The notes: generated by a model not told the origin, from the letters alone. A DNA stretch of 5,688 bases from Thaumarchaeota archaeon UBA183 (GCA_002495205.1 DAEE01000061.1:1-5688); one strand, 5' to 3'; shown: positions 1 to 5,688, numbered from the stretch's first letter. A program made the numbers and translations.

Positions 1-426
1 AAGAGCTACCAGCTCGACGTCGGGGGCGGGTCAGAGACCCTGAACACCATAGACGAGGCGATCAAGATGGCGAAGCGCGAGGTCAAGACGACCACGGTGG
101 CGTCCGAGGTCCCCTACAAGTTCGAGACGATAGCAGGGACGACCGACTTCGTAGACTACATGGGCAACGACAGGACGAGCTACTTCTGGTTCGAGGGGTC
201 CACGTTCATGGAAAGCGGGGTCTCTGTCGACATTTACCTAAGGTCCTCCGACGGGGCGAACGCTGGGAACGTCCTCTTCGATGTGATCAGGGCCGCCTAC
301 AGGTGCAAGCAGACCGGGAAGACAGGGACAGTGGGGGAGATATGCGCCTACGGGTTCAAGTCCCCGCCGAAGCCGATGCACTACGACGAAGCGTACACAA
401 AGTTCGCAGCCCTTTACATCCGCTGA
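1..426 (+). CDS. ino1: Inositol-1-phosphate synthase (Ino1/MIPS family), C-terminal part, 5' end outside window
   Basis: The reading frame is open from the first base, so this is the last 141 residues of a protein usually about 360-440 residues long in archaea; an internal ATG at 67 is not the start. The family converts glucose-6-phosphate to inositol-1-phosphate with NAD in the cytoplasm, supplying inositol for archaeal lipids and solutes. Visible family landmarks (fragment numbering): a VGGGSETLN stretch at 7-15 matching the usual GGNTDFLN, a KREVKT stretch at 25-30 matching the catalytic KxxxKT, AGTTDFVDYMG at 45-55, the SSDGANAG stretch at 82-89 matching the DSPN region, and CAYGFKSPP at 115-123. 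By spacing, Lys25, Lys29, Asp84 and Lys120 correspond to A. fulgidus Lys274, Lys278, Asp332 and Lys367 (numbers from memory). The Lys306 position holds Arg58 and the Asp261 position Glu12, so this is a divergent member. No terminator is visible after the TGA. Confidence 0.9.
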   Translation, partial: KSYQLDVGGGSETLNTIDEAIKMAKREVKTTTVASEVPYKFETIAGTTDFVDYMGNDRTSYFWFEGSTFMESGVSVDIYLRSSDGANAGNVLFDVIRAAYRCKQTGKTGTVGEICAYGFKSPPKPMHYDEAYTKFAALYIR

Positions 427-440
427 GCCCGCCCAGCAAG

Positions 441-448
441 TTTCATTA
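441..448 (+). promoter_or_regulatory. TATA-like element before the small membrane protein gene
   Basis: TTTCATTA lies in the 47-bp gap after the inositol synthase gene. Its centre is about 29 nt before the GTG at 474, the same spacing seen before two other genes in the window. The match to archaeal TATA boxes is moderate, and read-through from the upstream gene is equally possible. Confidence 0.35.
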
Positions 449-462
449 GGGTAGAGCAGTCC

Positions 463-467
463 AGGTG
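463..467 (+). promoter_or_regulatory. Shine-Dalgarno-like AGGTG that favours the GTG start at 474
   Basis: AGGTG matches part of the anti-Shine-Dalgarno complement (GGAGGTG) and ends 6 nt before GTG 474. It overlaps the alternative GTG at 465, which would therefore lack a ribosome-binding site. This decides the start in favour of 474, though the match is only 5 nt. Confidence 0.4.
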
Positions 468-473
468 GCCTCC

Positions 474-719
474 GTGAATTCTGGAAAACTCGCTCTCATG
501 ATTCTGGGGGTGATACTCTTCCTGATGGGGATTGTATTTGCCCTTCAGGGGGCGGACATCCTAACAGACAGCCCTCTCATGAGCGGCAACTCAACGTACA
601 TCTACGTGGGGGCGGTTGTGGCACTCATCGGCTTGGCACTGCTCGCCTGGTCGTCCAGAATGGGCAGGGGAGCCGCACCCTCCGTGGGCGCGGGACCATC
701 GCAGCCAGCGTCGGCATGA
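474..719 (+). CDS. Small two-TM membrane protein of unknown function
   Basis: Eighty-one residues from the GTG at 474; an in-frame GTG at 465 would add three residues, and an ATG at 498 would shorten it into the first helix. Residues 5-26 and 42-60 are hydrophobic helices. They are joined by a short polar loop holding an SPLMSGN segment (33-39), and FALQG (22-26) ends the first helix. The tail (61-81) is rich in Gly, Ala, Pro and Ser and contains Arg, so it is probably cytoplasmic. The layout GxxxFxxG...FALQG...S.MSG...G..L...G resembles small uncharacterised two-helix membrane proteins common in archaea, actinobacteria and chloroflexi; that is recall, not a search. No catalytic or binding motif is visible. 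It lies downstream of the inositol synthase gene on the same strand, with its own possible TATA element, and its stop is 7 bp from the end of the convergent sulfite-oxidase-like gene. Confidence 0.75.
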   Translation: MNSGKLALMILGVILFLMGIVFALQGADILTDSPLMSGNSTYIYVGAVVALIGLALLAWSSRMGRGAAPSVGAGPSQPASA

Positions 720-726
720 AATGGAA

Positions 727-2376
727 TCAGGGGACGACGTCCACAGTGGACATCACGTAGCCGGTCGCGCCAGAAGGATAGGAGTCTGCCTGAGCCGAGG
801 TCTGGAGTGCGCCTGAACCATCCGTCGCCCTGGCGTAGATCACATAGCTCCCGGGCTTGGGGGTCCATTCGAATGCCCAGAGGACCCAGGCAAGGCCCGA
901 GACAGGAGGCTTCAGCGTCGCTTCCTGCCAGGTGCTCCCCCCATCAACGCTCACCTCCACTTTCGAAATCCCCCTGTCGCCCGCGAAGGCGACGCCTCCC
1001 AAGACCACAGACCCTCCGCTCAGGGAGAGGCTGACCGAGGCCCCATCAGCAGGCACTCGGATGAAGGCAACAGTCTGCACAGTGGCGTCGTTGGACCACC
1101 CCCTCGTCTGCCAGAAGCCGAGGTAGGTGGAGTCTGTCAGGTCCACCTGCCGAACCCACTTGGCGCTCATCATCCCGTAAAGCCCTGGTATCACGGCTCT
1201 CAGCGGGTAGCCGTGTCGCTGTGGGAGTGCGACGCCGTTCATCTCGTAGGCCAGCATGCTCGCCGGGTGGAGGGCCCTGGCAAGGGGGACTCCAACGCTG
1301 TACCCATCGACGGACTGGAAGACGACGTAGGTGGCGCCCTGCGAGACGCCCCCTGCATCTGCGAAGAGGTCAGAGAGCCTGACCCCTCCCCACTCTGCGT
1401 TGCTGATGAGGCCCCCGTTGATCTCGTTGCTGACGCAGATGAACGTGTCATACTGGCTGACCTTCGGGAGGCCCTTGAGGTCGTCCAGGGTGTATGACTT
1501 GGGTTTCGCGACAAGCCCCCCTAAAGAGAGCGACCAGGTGGACTCGTTGACGCTCGGGTCGAAGAGGTCTATTGCGACCCTGTAGAACGAGTCGTTTGAC
1601 GTCACTTCAGAGTTGACCAGGGCAGAGAGCTGGGGATTCTGGAATATCGCGGGCGCGCCCTGCAGGTTAATGGCAGCCCCAGGAAGTATCGCCGGGCTCC
1701 CCTCGTTCAGCACCCCGCCCTCGGAAGTCAGCGCCCCGAGCGCAGAGCCGAGGCTCGCAAGAACCAGGGCCCCGGACGCCGCTACGATGACAGCCCGCTC
1801 AATGAAGCTCCTCCTGGCCAGGTCCCGGGGTACCATGGAGTCTACCCCAGCCCTTGTCTGCCCGGGTCCCTGCGTCTTTCCACAGAGCAGAACCCCCCAG
1901 AGCAGCTGGAAGAGGAGCGTTGTCAGCGGGAAGGCCCACAGGACGGAAGGGGAGGCGAAGTCCGAGCCCATGCCGAAGAAGTACGTCCCGGTGAGCGGGA
2001 GGACAACCACCCCGAAGAGGAGCCATGGGACAAGCGCGTACACGAGAGTGTTCTCCAGCCTCGACAGCGAGTTGCGCGTGCTGAGCTTCGGGAGGTAATA
2101 CCTCTCATAGAGGATGCCGAGAGCCCCGTAGACGGCTGCCGCAGCCAGGGCGGCAACCGCCACCCCAAGGAGCCCCGCAAGCTCGCCGAGGCTCTGGACC
2201 GCTGGTTCCTCGATGGATGCGGGGATGACCGAGAGGAAGTAGACCAGGGCAGATTCAGGGGGGAAGGGGGCGTACCCGCCGAGCCTGACAAGGAACCAGA
2301 CCACGAGCACGACGAGCCCGGCTCCGAAACCCCTCTCGAACGAGCCCCGGATGCCGGAGCCCCTGCCTTCCAACAC
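727..2376 (-). CDS. Membrane-anchored molybdopterin oxidoreductase, sulfite oxidase family
   Basis: A 549-residue protein starting at GTG; an in-frame stop lies just upstream, so no longer start exists. Membrane segments are visible near residues 18-36, 66-90, 110-133, 144-165 and 191-214. The catalytic domain follows: NDSFYRV (261-267), WSLSLGGLV (281-289), ICVSNEINGG (313-322) with Cys314 as the expected molybdenum ligand, EWGGVRLSDL (328-337), and PLRAVIPGLYG...AKWV (391-408), which is cofactor-binding in the family. GFWQTRGW (420-427) leads into a C-terminal Ig-like dimerisation-type domain (about 432-545) with SVDGGSTWQEA. The ARRSFIE motif (187-193) before the last membrane segment looks like an internal Tat signal, suggesting that the folded Mo-domain is exported and stays tethered outside. 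There is no haem b5 domain, so electrons must go to a separate acceptor. Sulfite is the family's classic substrate, but this is not proven here. Neighbouring genes do not encode cofactor synthesis or cytochromes. Confidence 0.9.
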   Translation of the reverse strand: MLEGRGSGIRGSFERGFGAGLVVLVVWFLVRLGGYAPFPPESALVYFLSVIPASIEEPAVQSLGELAGLLGVAVAALAAAAVYGALGILYERYYLPKLSTRNSLSRLENTLVYALVPWLLFGVVVLPLTGTYFFGMGSDFASPSVLWAFPLTTLLFQLLWGVLLCGKTQGPGQTRAGVDSMVPRDLARRSFIERAVIVAASGALVLASLGSALGALTSEGGVLNEGSPAILPGAAINLQGAPAIFQNPQLSALVNSEVTSNDSFYRVAIDLFDPSVNESTWSLSLGGLVAKPKSYTLDDLKGLPKVSQYDTFICVSNEINGGLISNAEWGGVRLSDLFADAGGVSQGATYVVFQSVDGYSVGVPLARALHPASMLAYEMNGVALPQRHGYPLRAVIPGLYGMMSAKWVRQVDLTDSTYLGFWQTRGWSNDATVQTVAFIRVPADGASVSLSLSGGSVVLGGVAFAGDRGISKVEVSVDGGSTWQEATLKPPVSGLAWVLWAFEWTPKPGSYVIYARATDGSGALQTSAQADSYPSGATGYVMSTVDVVP

Positions 2377-2399
2377 GCTGAAAGGAACCTGCTGGCGCC

Positions 2400-2409
2400 T
2401 CTAATTAGA
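2400..2409 (-). promoter_or_regulatory. TATA-like palindrome before the sulfite-oxidase-like gene
   Basis: TCTAATTAGA is a perfect 10-bp palindrome. Its centre lies about 28.5 nt before the GTG at 2376, the place expected for an archaeal TATA box serving a leaderless transcript. No good Shine-Dalgarno lies before the GTG, which fits. Its symmetry could also make it a regulator site. Confidence 0.5.
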
Positions 2410-2443
2410 CCCAGCGGAGGGGCATGAAAGGGGCTGGCCCAGT

Positions 2444-2458
2444 GAGAGAAAGAAAAAT
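2444..2458 (-). terminator. T-rich terminator-like tract after the deaminase gene
   Basis: Read on the minus strand this is ATTTTTCTTTCTCTC, beginning 15 bp past the TGA of the deaminase gene. Archaeal termination often needs only such U-rich runs. It would separate the permease-deaminase transcript from the sulfite-oxidase-like gene, which has its own TATA-like site just beyond. No strong stem precedes it; a short GGGCCAGCCC self-complementary stretch (2431-2440) follows it. Confidence 0.45.
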
Positions 2459-2473
2459 GGAGATAAGGGATCT

Positions 2474-3772
2474 TCAGTCTTTCCTGGTGAACTCGATCTT
2501 CTCCCACTTGTTGTTGTGGAGAATCTCACTGTAGAGCCTCGATGTGCTCTTGGCGATGAGCCTGCCGTCCTTTACGACGTAGAGCGGAGGGCCCAGTGTC
2601 CTGAGGGCGTCGATGACGGAGTAGGCGTTGGCGAGGACGAAGTTTGCCTTCTTCCCCTCCTCCAGGCCGTACTCTGCCGTGTTCCTCCATGCCTTGGACG
2701 CGTTGTAGGTGATCAGGTTGATTGAGTCTGTTAGCTCCTGCTGGCCCATCATCTGGTCCGCGTGGACGGCCATGAAGAGGCACTGCAGCATGTCCCCGAC
2801 CCCAAGCGGGTACCAGGGGTCCATGATGCAGTCGTGGCCTAGGCTGACGTTGACTCCGGAGGACAGGAAGAACTTGATTGGTGCCATGCCCCTCCTCTTG
2901 GGGTAGCCGTCGAGCCTCCCCTGGAGGTGCATGTTGATGAGGGGGTTGGCAACTATGGTGATGCCTGCCCTGGAGATGAGGCTGGAGATTCTGTACCTGT
3001 AGGCCGGGTCCCAGCTGTGGCTGGCGGTGACGTGCCCCGCCGCCACCCTGCCGGTCCACTTGTTCCTGACTGCGTTGGCTGCGACCACCTCCAGAAACCT
3101 GGACGATGGGTCGTCCGTCTCGTCGATGTGGCCGTCGATGTCTTTGTTGTACTTCTTGGCCAGCCCGAAGGCGTCCTCGATGGACTTCACGCCGTCCTCC
3201 CTGGTCCACTCATTGTGGGGGATCATCCCCACGTTGTCTGCGCCCAGCTCGATCGACTTCTCCAGGCGTTCCAGGTTGCCGGGGTCCGTCCTGATCCCGT
3301 CCTGGGGGAAGGAGGTCACCTGGATGTTGACCAGGTCCTTCAGCTCCTTCCTCCCCCTGACGAGGGCCTTGACTGTGTTCAGGTTGGAAGTCGTGGTGTC
3401 GGCATGTGATCTCACCCAGAGGGTCCCATAGGCAGCCATCCACTTCACGGCCCGCTCGACCCTGGAGAGGATCTCCGCCTCGCTCAGCTTGTTCTTGACC
3501 TCGGCCCAGATCTGGATGCCCTCCCAGAGCGTCCCGCTGACGTTGTACCTGGGGTCCCCGACCTTGAGCACCGAGTCGAGGTGGAAGTGCATGTTGTAGA
3601 AGCCGGGGAGGATCAGCCTCCCCTTGGCGTCGATGTCCTCCGCGCTCTTGCCCGCGACGTGGGGGGAGATTGTCCTGATTCTCCCTCCCGAAACGCCGAC
3701 GTCGAATGTCCTGTCCGAAGGCTTTCCTAGGACCCGTGCGCCACGAATGACGAGGTCGTAGGTCTCAGCCAT
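2474..3772 (-). CDS. codA: CodA-like cytosine deaminase / amidohydrolase-superfamily deaminase
   Basis: A 432-residue metal-dependent amidohydrolase that aligns by eye along nearly the whole length of E. coli cytosine deaminase (427 residues) with a constant +1 offset. Visible are the HFH motif (His62, His64), FPQDGI with Gln157, the GHIDETDD segment with His215 and Glu218, AGH with His247, NPLINMHLQGR (276-286) and GHDCIMDPWYPLG (312-324) with Asp314. These match CodA His61, His63, Gln156, His214, Glu217, His246 and Asp313. The expected reaction is hydrolytic removal of ammonia from cytosine or a related ring (isocytosine, isoguanine), in the cytoplasm. One difference stands out: E. coli Asp314, beside the substrate, is Cys315 here, and Phe316 is Met317. 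The ATG lies 16 bp after the permease TAG. The only Shine-Dalgarno-like GGAG (3786-3789) is 13 nt away, so co-transcription and translational coupling are likely. The family assignment is strong; the exact substrate is inferred. Confidence 0.92.
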   Translation of the reverse strand: MAETYDLVIRGARVLGKPSDRTFDVGVSGGRIRTISPHVAGKSAEDIDAKGRLILPGFYNMHFHLDSVLKVGDPRYNVSGTLWEGIQIWAEVKNKLSEAEILSRVERAVKWMAAYGTLWVRSHADTTTSNLNTVKALVRGRKELKDLVNIQVTSFPQDGIRTDPGNLERLEKSIELGADNVGMIPHNEWTREDGVKSIEDAFGLAKKYNKDIDGHIDETDDPSSRFLEVVAANAVRNKWTGRVAAGHVTASHSWDPAYRYRISSLISRAGITIVANPLINMHLQGRLDGYPKRRGMAPIKFFLSSGVNVSLGHDCIMDPWYPLGVGDMLQCLFMAVHADQMMGQQELTDSINLITYNASKAWRNTAEYGLEEGKKANFVLANAYSVIDALRTLGPPLYVVKDGRLIAKSTSRLYSEILHNNKWEKIEFTRKD

Positions 3773-3788
3773 TCGAAGTCACAGGCTC

Positions 3789-5519
3789 CTAGGACCCTTC
3801 GTTGGTGGGCGAGGCTGGCTTGATCTGCTTCTTGTTTGTGACGCTTCCCGACCTGATGACCCCAAAGGTGGTCGCCGTGTCGTCCGCGATGTACCCTGTG
3901 ACCAGGTTCCCCTTGAGCTCTGGCTGGTACTTCGGGATGACCCATGCGGCCATGAGGACGAGGTAGAGCAGCCCCGAGATCAGGATTGCCGAGACCCAGG
4001 CGTTTTGGAACACCCAGTCTTGTCCGGGGAAGAGAAGCGAGTAGCCGTTGCCGGTCGGCAGACTCCCGACCCAGCTCGCTGGAAGGTAGGTGCTTGGAGG
4101 GAACACGAGTACCATCGCGACCACGAACGAAATGACCGCGGCTGGGTTGATGCCCCTGAGGTACCTGAAGCGGCCCTTGTGGTAGAAGAGGTCGTAGATT
4201 TCGAACTTGAAGCGCCTGATCACAGCGTAGTCGAAGGTGATGATCCCTTCTACCGCGCCGAGGATGGCGCCGTATGTAAGAAGCCAGTTCTCGACGTAGG
4301 ACTGGGCGCTTGCATAGTAGCTCCACGCTTGCAGTGCTCCTGCGATGATGACTACTATGATGACGCCCATGAACCAGCTGATTTTCTTGGGGTAGATGTT
4401 GGAGAAGTCGTAGCCTGGGCCTATGGTGTCCGCGAAGATGTTGACCACGATCACCCCTAACAGCAGGAGGATGATGGTCAGGTAGGCGAGCGGCTGGCTA
4501 GAGATCACCAGGGCCGAAAGCAACACGGGGTCCCAGATTGGAACGCCGAACTTGACTAGCGAAGCTCCGGTGGTGACCAGGGCGAGTGCCCCTATGCCAC
4601 CCATGAGGAGCGGGAGCGGTAGCTGGCCCACGGTCTGGGAGAACTGGGACTTCGCGTAGCGGGTGAAGTCGGGCATGCTGATGGCCATGGTCGCCCAGAA
4701 CGCCACGTTGGCGTTGATGAGGCCGATGAGGGCGTACCAGAATGCCGACCCCGTGGCAGTCGTCTGGATGTTCAGTATGGACGTCCACTGCCAGTTGGCG
4801 GCGCTCATCATGCTGAAGAAGAGGATTCCGAAGCCGACGAAGCCGATGAAAGGAACGGTCCAGGAGATTATCTGGAGCGTCCTCTGCCCTGTCTTAGGCG
4901 GGGAATAGAACAGTATTATGAGCCTGATGGCTATCGTGAAGAAGAATGTTGCCCAGAATAGCGTCGGGACTATGGTTGAAATGGTCCATGGCGATGCGCT
5001 GGCGAGAGTTGACGGGGTGAACAGGGTGGAGAGCTGGTTTGAGCTTATCAGGTAGATTGCTCCGACGCACTCTGCTATGATCCAGGTATCGATGCCCCAC
5101 CACCCGGCCCCAATGACCCCTCTGATGAGCGACGGGATCCAGTTCCCGTAGATCCCCCACCTGCTTCTAGTCAGGGGCGTCTCCGGGACGCCGTACCTCG
5201 CGCCGCCGTGGCTCTGTATGATCATGGGGACGAGTACGATGAGGTTGCCGATCACCACGGACATGACCGACCAGAACCAGTTGAGGCCGAAGGAGTAGCC
5301 GATGGAGACCAGGGCCCAGGACTCGACTTCTATGGCCATGCCGAACCAGATGCCGAAGAAGGTCCAGGAGCCCCACCTTCTCATCTTGACTGGGGTTGGC
5401 GCGAAGTCCTCGTTCCAGAGGTACTTCTCGTCCGGGAATGTTTTGTCTAATTCGAGATATCCCTTATCTTTTTCATACCTTACCGATTTTACTCGGTCAT
5501 CATCTTGCGACGATGACAT
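3789..5519 (-). CDS. NCS1-family permease (nucleobase/hydantoin/allantoin type)
   Basis: From ATG 5519 this gives 576 residues; an in-frame ATG at 5567 would add 16, and a stop lies 6 nt before that. I prefer 5519 because a TATA-like site sits about 30 nt upstream and the earlier start would overlap the preceding reading frame. About twelve helices are visible (near 50-74, 81-101, 127-157, 179-204, 214-240, 259-281, 299-324, 336-362, 380-402, 408-434, 458-474, 505-529). NCS1 hallmarks: NEDFAPTPVKMRRW (36-49), RYGVPETPLTRSRWG (108-122), WWGID (140-144), FWATMAISMPDFTRY (274-288), YPKKIS (376-381) and DYAVIRR (430-436). By hand alignment to Mhp1, Trp140, Trp275 and Asn360 match the substrate-binding Trp117, Trp220 and Asn318, while Gln121 is replaced by Asp144. 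A polar tail of about 47 residues follows the last helix, making it longer than CodB (about 420) or Mhp1 (about 490). It should import the substrate of the downstream deaminase, probably with a cation. Confidence 0.92.
   Translation of the reverse strand: MSSSQDDDRVKSVRYEKDKGYLELDKTFPDEKYLWNEDFAPTPVKMRRWGSWTFFGIWFGMAIEVESWALVSIGYSFGLNWFWSVMSVVIGNLIVLVPMIIQSHGGARYGVPETPLTRSRWGIYGNWIPSLIRGVIGAGWWGIDTWIIAECVGAIYLISSNQLSTLFTPSTLASASPWTISTIVPTLFWATFFFTIAIRLIILFYSPPKTGQRTLQIISWTVPFIGFVGFGILFFSMMSAANWQWTSILNIQTTATGSAFWYALIGLINANVAFWATMAISMPDFTRYAKSQFSQTVGQLPLPLLMGGIGALALVTTGASLVKFGVPIWDPVLLSALVISSQPLAYLTIILLLLGVIVVNIFADTIGPGYDFSNIYPKKISWFMGVIIVVIIAGALQAWSYYASAQSYVENWLLTYGAILGAVEGIITFDYAVIRRFKFEIYDLFYHKGRFRYLRGINPAAVISFVVAMVLVFPPSTYLPASWVGSLPTGNGYSLLFPGQDWVFQNAWVSAILISGLLYLVLMAAWVIPKYQPELKGNLVTGYIADDTATTFGVIRSGSVTNKKQIKPASPTNEGS
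5496..5517 (-). other. Hairpin with GCAA loop at the probable permease start codon
   Basis: In the minus-strand RNA, GUCAUCGUC and GAUGAUGAC form a 9-bp stem (one G-U pair) closed by GCAA, a GNRA tetraloop. The stem begins at the G of the ATG at 5519 and covers codons 1-8. The one imperfect pair is a G-U wobble only in the minus-strand RNA; in the plus strand it would be an A-C mismatch. If real, it could limit ribosome entry on a leaderless message. A stem this long can arise by chance in a sequence of this size, and the codons also spell Ser and Asp runs. Confidence 0.35.
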
Positions 5520-5545
5520 AAGTGGGGCGGGGCTTTCACTAATCC

Positions 5546-5553
5546 GCTTAAGA
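5546..5553 (-). promoter_or_regulatory. Weak TATA-like element before the permease
   Basis: TCTTAAGC on the minus strand is centred about 30 nt before ATG 5519, the same geometry as the two other candidate promoters in the window. It overlaps the stop codon of the upstream partial reading frame. The match is weak. A second AT-rich stretch (CTAATTC, around 5568-5574) could instead drive a transcript with a 25-nt leader. Confidence 0.25.
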
Positions 5554-5688
5554 GGCTTCCACCTCATGAATTAGGCGCCTTGGGGAAACCAACAACGGAG
5601 GCGCGCGCCTTCCAGAATACACTTCGGTGTCGTAGCGCCCCGCCGCCCTGAACAGGCTGTAGGCCGCCTCCCGCATGAAACCGTTGGC
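5548..5688 (-). CDS. Unrecognised protein, C-terminal 46 residues only
   Basis: A frame open at the window's right edge reads 46 residues to a TAA at 5548-5550. The first part, NGFMREAAYSLFRAAGRYD, looks like a real amphipathic helix with a GC-rich third-position bias like the other genes here. The last 20 residues are less typical and rich in Arg and Pro. The other two minus-strand frames give Cys/Arg-rich or Gly-rich strings with early stops. I do not recognise the family. If real, it ends 28 bp before the permease ATG at 5519 on the same strand, so it may be the first visible gene of a three-gene transcript; with the ATG at 5567 the two would overlap by 20 bp. Confidence 0.4.
   Translation of the reverse strand, partial: ANGFMREAAYSLFRAAGRYDTEVYSGRRAPPLLVSPRRLIHEVEAS

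Noticed and set aside
1613..2098. 161-residue plus-strand open frame inside the sulfite-oxidase-like gene
   Set aside because: It is antisense to the membrane segments of a clearly recognised protein and its translation is Pro/Ser/Arg-rich with no motif; it is a by-product of GC-rich coding on the other strand.
727..2376. YedY/MsrP-type protein-methionine-sulfoxide reductase
   Set aside because: The CVSN...GG motif, the PGLYG segment and the C-terminal Ig-like domain fit the sulfite oxidase type; MsrP lacks this C-terminal domain.
2431..2440. GGGCTGGCCC as a terminator stem
   Set aside because: The complementary arms leave almost no loop, and it lies after the U-rich tract on the minus strand, so it cannot act as a classical stem followed by U residues.
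1923..2507. 194-residue minus-strand frame spanning the spacer before the sulfite-oxidase-like gene
   Set aside because: It overlaps the recognised genes in another frame, covers the TATA-like and terminator-like sites, and reads as Ser/Arg/Pro-rich text without family features.
2526..3209. 227-residue minus-strand frame within the deaminase gene
   Set aside because: It is a shifted frame of the CodA-like gene, rich in Gly, Arg, Gln and His, as expected for a GC-rich shadow.
3727..4326. 199-residue minus-strand frame bridging permease and deaminase
   Set aside because: It lies fully within two well-supported genes in another frame and shows only Arg/His/Pro-rich low-complexity sequence.
3789..5519. 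Frameshift or pseudogene in the permease
   Set aside because: All NCS1 hallmarks and about twelve helices are read in one uninterrupted frame.
1..5688. Mobile elements, CRISPR repeats, tRNA or rRNA genes
   Set aside because: I saw no direct-repeat arrays, transposase motifs, terminal inverted repeats or cloverleaf patterns; nearly every base lies in a recognised gene or a short spacer.

Overview
This looks like an archaeal chromosome fragment, GC-rich and with many AGG arginine codons. It begins with the 3' part of an Ino1-type myo-inositol-1-phosphate synthase, an enzyme typical of archaea and eukaryotes and of some bacteria. Three genes have a TATA-like element about 28-30 nt before a plausible start codon, as expected for leaderless or nearly leaderless archaeal transcripts. 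I cannot name the lineage; an aerobic member of the Thermoproteota/Nitrososphaeria or Thermoplasmatota is a guess from the sulfite-oxidase-type enzyme and the codon use.

Layout. Positions 1-426 (+) hold the C-terminal 141 residues of the inositol-phosphate synthase. Positions 474-719 (+) encode a small protein with two membrane segments. It ends 7 bp from the end of a convergent gene (727-2376, -) for a membrane-anchored molybdopterin oxidoreductase of the sulfite oxidase family. A 97-bp spacer with a T-rich terminator-like tract and a TATA-like dyad separates that gene from a two-gene unit on the same strand. In transcription order this unit is an NCS1-family nucleobase/hydantoin-type permease (5519 or 5567 down to 3789) and, 16 bp later, a CodA-like cytosine deaminase/amidohydrolase (3772-2474). 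The last 140 bases (5548-5688, -) read as the C-terminal end of a further, unrecognised gene.

How the genes work together. The permease and deaminase form a clear functional pair: import of a cytosine-like or other cyclic amide/amidine compound, then hydrolytic deamination, giving pyrimidine or purine salvage or nitrogen release. The deaminase keeps all metal ligands but has Cys where E. coli CodA has Asp314. The permease has Asp where Mhp1 has a substrate-binding Gln. The true substrate therefore need not be cytosine. The other genes (inositol lipid synthesis, small membrane protein, sulfite-oxidase-like enzyme) have no evident link to this pair.

I found no mobile element, CRISPR array, tRNA or rRNA, and no clearly new multi-gene system. 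The observations most worth following are the paired active-site substitutions in the permease and deaminase, the altered catalytic residues of the inositol-phosphate synthase, and a 9-bp hairpin with a GCAA loop at the probable start codon of the permease.
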